A stretch of 7,325 nt of DNA. Source: Deltaproteobacteria bacterium (lineage in GTDB: Bacteria; Desulfobacterota; Desulfobacteria; C00003060). The translations under genes were made by a program, and so were the position numbers. This document shows positions 6,165 to 7,325 of the stretch, piece after piece. The stretch covers positions 1-7,325 of the forward strand of contig DAOUWN010000098.1 in NCBI GenBank assembly GCA_030667105.1, in the 5' to 3' direction. Each line of letters starts with the position of its first letter. Position 1 is the stretch's first letter. Below the pieces are notes generated by a model. The model was not told the DNA's origin and did no database searches. It saw nothing but the letters and a program-made list of their open reading frames with translations.

Positions 6165-6183
6165 GGGATTGAGTGAACCCTTA
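6162..6183 (+). other. Intercistronic hairpin at the oxidoreductase stop codon
   Basis: TAAGGG (6162-6167) and CCCTTA (6178-6183) form a perfect 6-bp stem with a 10-base loop that begins in the stop codon of the flavoprotein gene. No T tract follows, so it is not a complete intrinsic terminator. It could shield the 3' end of the upstream message or reduce read-through into the radical SAM gene. Confidence 0.35.
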
Positions 6184-6209
6184 ACGTTCGATAAAAAGGG
6201 AGCCTGCCA

Positions 6210-7256
6210 GTGGCCTGGCGCATTAGTCCGAGAATTGAAGACATTCTGAAAAAAGGTGAAGGGCTGGAAGGATTGGGCGATGAAGAAGCTGTCGCGCTTC
6301 TATCCCTGGAGTTGCATAGCAAAGAAGTCTATGCACTCATGGAGACGGCCAATGCCGTATCCCGTGAGCAATTTAAGGGAAAAGGCGAAAACCACTTTCA
6401 TATTGGGCTCAATGCCGAGCCTTGTCCCTTCAACTGTCGTTTCTGTTCACTTGCAAAAGAGGTTGGTATCTTTACCAGCAACGTTGAATTCACCCGGGAA
6501 GAAGTCGTCACATGGGCCAGAATGGCCGAATCTCAACATGCGGATGCCTTGAACCTTATGACAACAGGAACCTATGGTTTCAACCGGTTGCTGGAGATTG
6601 GAAGCGTATTGAATAAGGAGGTCTTGACACCTCTGGTAGCCAATACAAGGGACATAAATCATCGGGAAGGCGAAGCGCTCCTCAAGGCCGGCTTTGTTGG
6701 AGCCTATCATGCGGTGCGGTTGGGTGAGGGCAGAGACACACCCTTTAAGATCGAAAAACGTATTCGTACCATCACTGTTCTTAAAGACGTGGGACTCCTT
6801 TGGATGAATTGCGTGGAACCCGTGGGTCCTGAACACGATGTTAGAGAAATTGCCTATCTCATGGTCCTGGCACGACAATATGGCGCCACTTACAGCGGGG
6901 TTATGCGGCGGATCAACTTCCCAGGATCGCCTTTTGAGAAAGAAGGCATGATCAGCGAACTGGAAATGGCCAGAATGGTGGCCGTGAGCCGGTTGGTCAT
7001 GGGCGACGTTCCAAAGGCTCACTGTACCCACGAACCTCACTCTGCCTCGCTGCTTGCCGGGGCCAATTTGTTTTTTCCCGAGGTGGGAGCCAGCCCCCGT
7101 GACGGTAGAGCGGATACAGGGGAAGGTCGTGGGAAAAGCCTGGCGGCTTGTCGGCAGATGTTTATTGAAATGGGATGGGATCCGGATTTACCGTCCAATT
7201 GTTTTGCAGATAAGAAAAAGGGCGGGAGGTACAGTCAATGGGCAAGATGCATGTGA
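6210..7256 (+). CDS. BioB/HydE-like radical SAM enzyme of unknown function
   Basis: A 348-residue radical SAM protein. CPFNCRFC (C72, C76, C79) is the CX3CX2C motif binding the [4Fe-4S] cluster that cleaves S-adenosylmethionine. The whole barrel aligns by eye with biotin synthase. The C-terminal third resembles the BATS domain: RINFPGSPFEKE, then ARMVAVSRLVMGD, then a GANLFF segment and a closing helix with MGWDPDLPSN. However, the positions of the extra E. coli BioB cluster ligands (C97, C128, C188, R260) do not hold Cys or Arg here, so it should not make biotin. The GTG start is supported by AAAAAGGGAG about seven bases upstream. It follows the flavoprotein by 45 bases, and its last 19 bases overlap the next gene. 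HydE- and PylB-like chemistry are alternatives that I cannot tell apart. A His/Cys cluster near the end (AHCTHEPH) is notable. Confidence 0.8.
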   Translation: MAWRISPRIEDILKKGEGLEGLGDEEAVALLSLELHSKEVYALMETANAVSREQFKGKGENHFHIGLNAEPCPFNCRFCSLAKEVGIFTSNVEFTREEVVTWARMAESQHADALNLMTTGTYGFNRLLEIGSVLNKEVLTPLVANTRDINHREGEALLKAGFVGAYHAVRLGEGRDTPFKIEKRIRTITVLKDVGLLWMNCVEPVGPEHDVREIAYLMVLARQYGATYSGVMRRINFPGSPFEKEGMISELEMARMVAVSRLVMGDVPKAHCTHEPHSASLLAGANLFFPEVGASPRDGRADTGEGRGKSLAACRQMFIEMGWDPDLPSNCFADKKKGGRYSQWARCM

Positions 7257-7325
7257 ACAGGTCAAGACAAAGCCTCTGGATTCCACTTCTCCTTCTTGTG
7301 TCGCTCCTATCTGTTCATGTCCCCC
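7238..7325 (+). CDS. Start of a secreted or membrane-anchored protein, cut by the window edge
   Basis: ATG 7238 follows GGGAGGT (7224-7230) by seven bases and opens a frame that stays open to the window end (29 codons). The visible part has a short basic region (NRSRQ) and then a hydrophobic run (LWIPLLLLVSLLSVHV), the pattern of a signal peptide or N-terminal anchor. No cleavage site or lipobox is visible. It overlaps the radical SAM gene by 19 bases in another frame, so translation is likely coupled. ATG 7247 is an in-frame alternative start. The mature protein lies outside the window. Confidence 0.7.
   Translation, partial: MGKMHVNRSRQSLWIPLLLLVSLLSVHVP

Noticed and set aside
1105..7256. 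Pairing of the TIGR04283-like glycosyltransferase with the radical SAM gene as an rSAM/selenodomain system
   Set aside because: The radical SAM protein is BioB-like, lies more than 4 kb away in another transcription unit, and no selenodomain is visible.

Overview
The window looks like bacterial chromosome from an anaerobic or microaerophilic Gram-negative lineage. Desulfobacterota (the former Deltaproteobacteria) is my best guess. The reasons are a PerR-type regulator, a short-form 6-phosphogluconate dehydrogenase beside a glucose-6-phosphate dehydrogenase, a TIGR04283-like glycosyltransferase, a BioB-like radical SAM protein and a moderate base composition. This placement is inferred from gene content and protein style, not from a search.

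Left part (1-911), minus strand. A complete PerR-type peroxide/metal regulator (327-767) starts at GTG and ends inside its own rho-independent terminator. Its upstream region holds a TTGACA -35 hexamer lying within a perfect 6-1-6 inverted repeat, a candidate autoregulatory operator. Further left, about 310 bases carry no convincing gene, then a strong ribosome binding site and ATG at the window edge suggest the first codons of another minus-strand gene.

Middle part (912-2198), plus strand. A family 2-type glycosyltransferase (1105-1779) is preceded by a strong but orphan ribosome binding site that opens only doubtful small ORFs. It is followed by the wreck of a methionine-R-sulfoxide reductase gene (msrB). 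The N-terminal third and the C-terminal RYCINS catalytic segment are both present, but in different frames, with the central zinc-binding and catalytic core deleted.

Right part (2199-7325), plus strand: a tightly packed probable operon. It contains gnd (6-phosphogluconate dehydrogenase), zwf (glucose-6-phosphate dehydrogenase, starting at the base after the gnd stop), a flavin disulfide oxidoreductase related to dihydrolipoamide dehydrogenase and mercuric reductase, and a BioB/HydE-like radical SAM enzyme of unknown reaction. Last is the first 29 codons of a secreted or membrane-anchored protein that overlaps the radical SAM gene.

How the genes fit together: zwf and gnd supply the two redox steps of the oxidative pentose phosphate pathway; the lactonase between them is not in the window. 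Both dehydrogenases, and the flavoprotein beside them, carry an acidic residue where NADP-specific enzymes usually place arginine or a neutral residue. I therefore infer that this module works with NAD(H). The radical SAM protein keeps the CX3CX2C cluster motif but lacks the four extra ligands of true biotin synthase, so its reaction is open. With the PerR gene and the msrB relic nearby, the region has an oxidative-stress and redox flavour, but no shared regulation is shown by the sequence. I saw no rRNA, tRNA, CRISPR array, insertion sequence or integrase.
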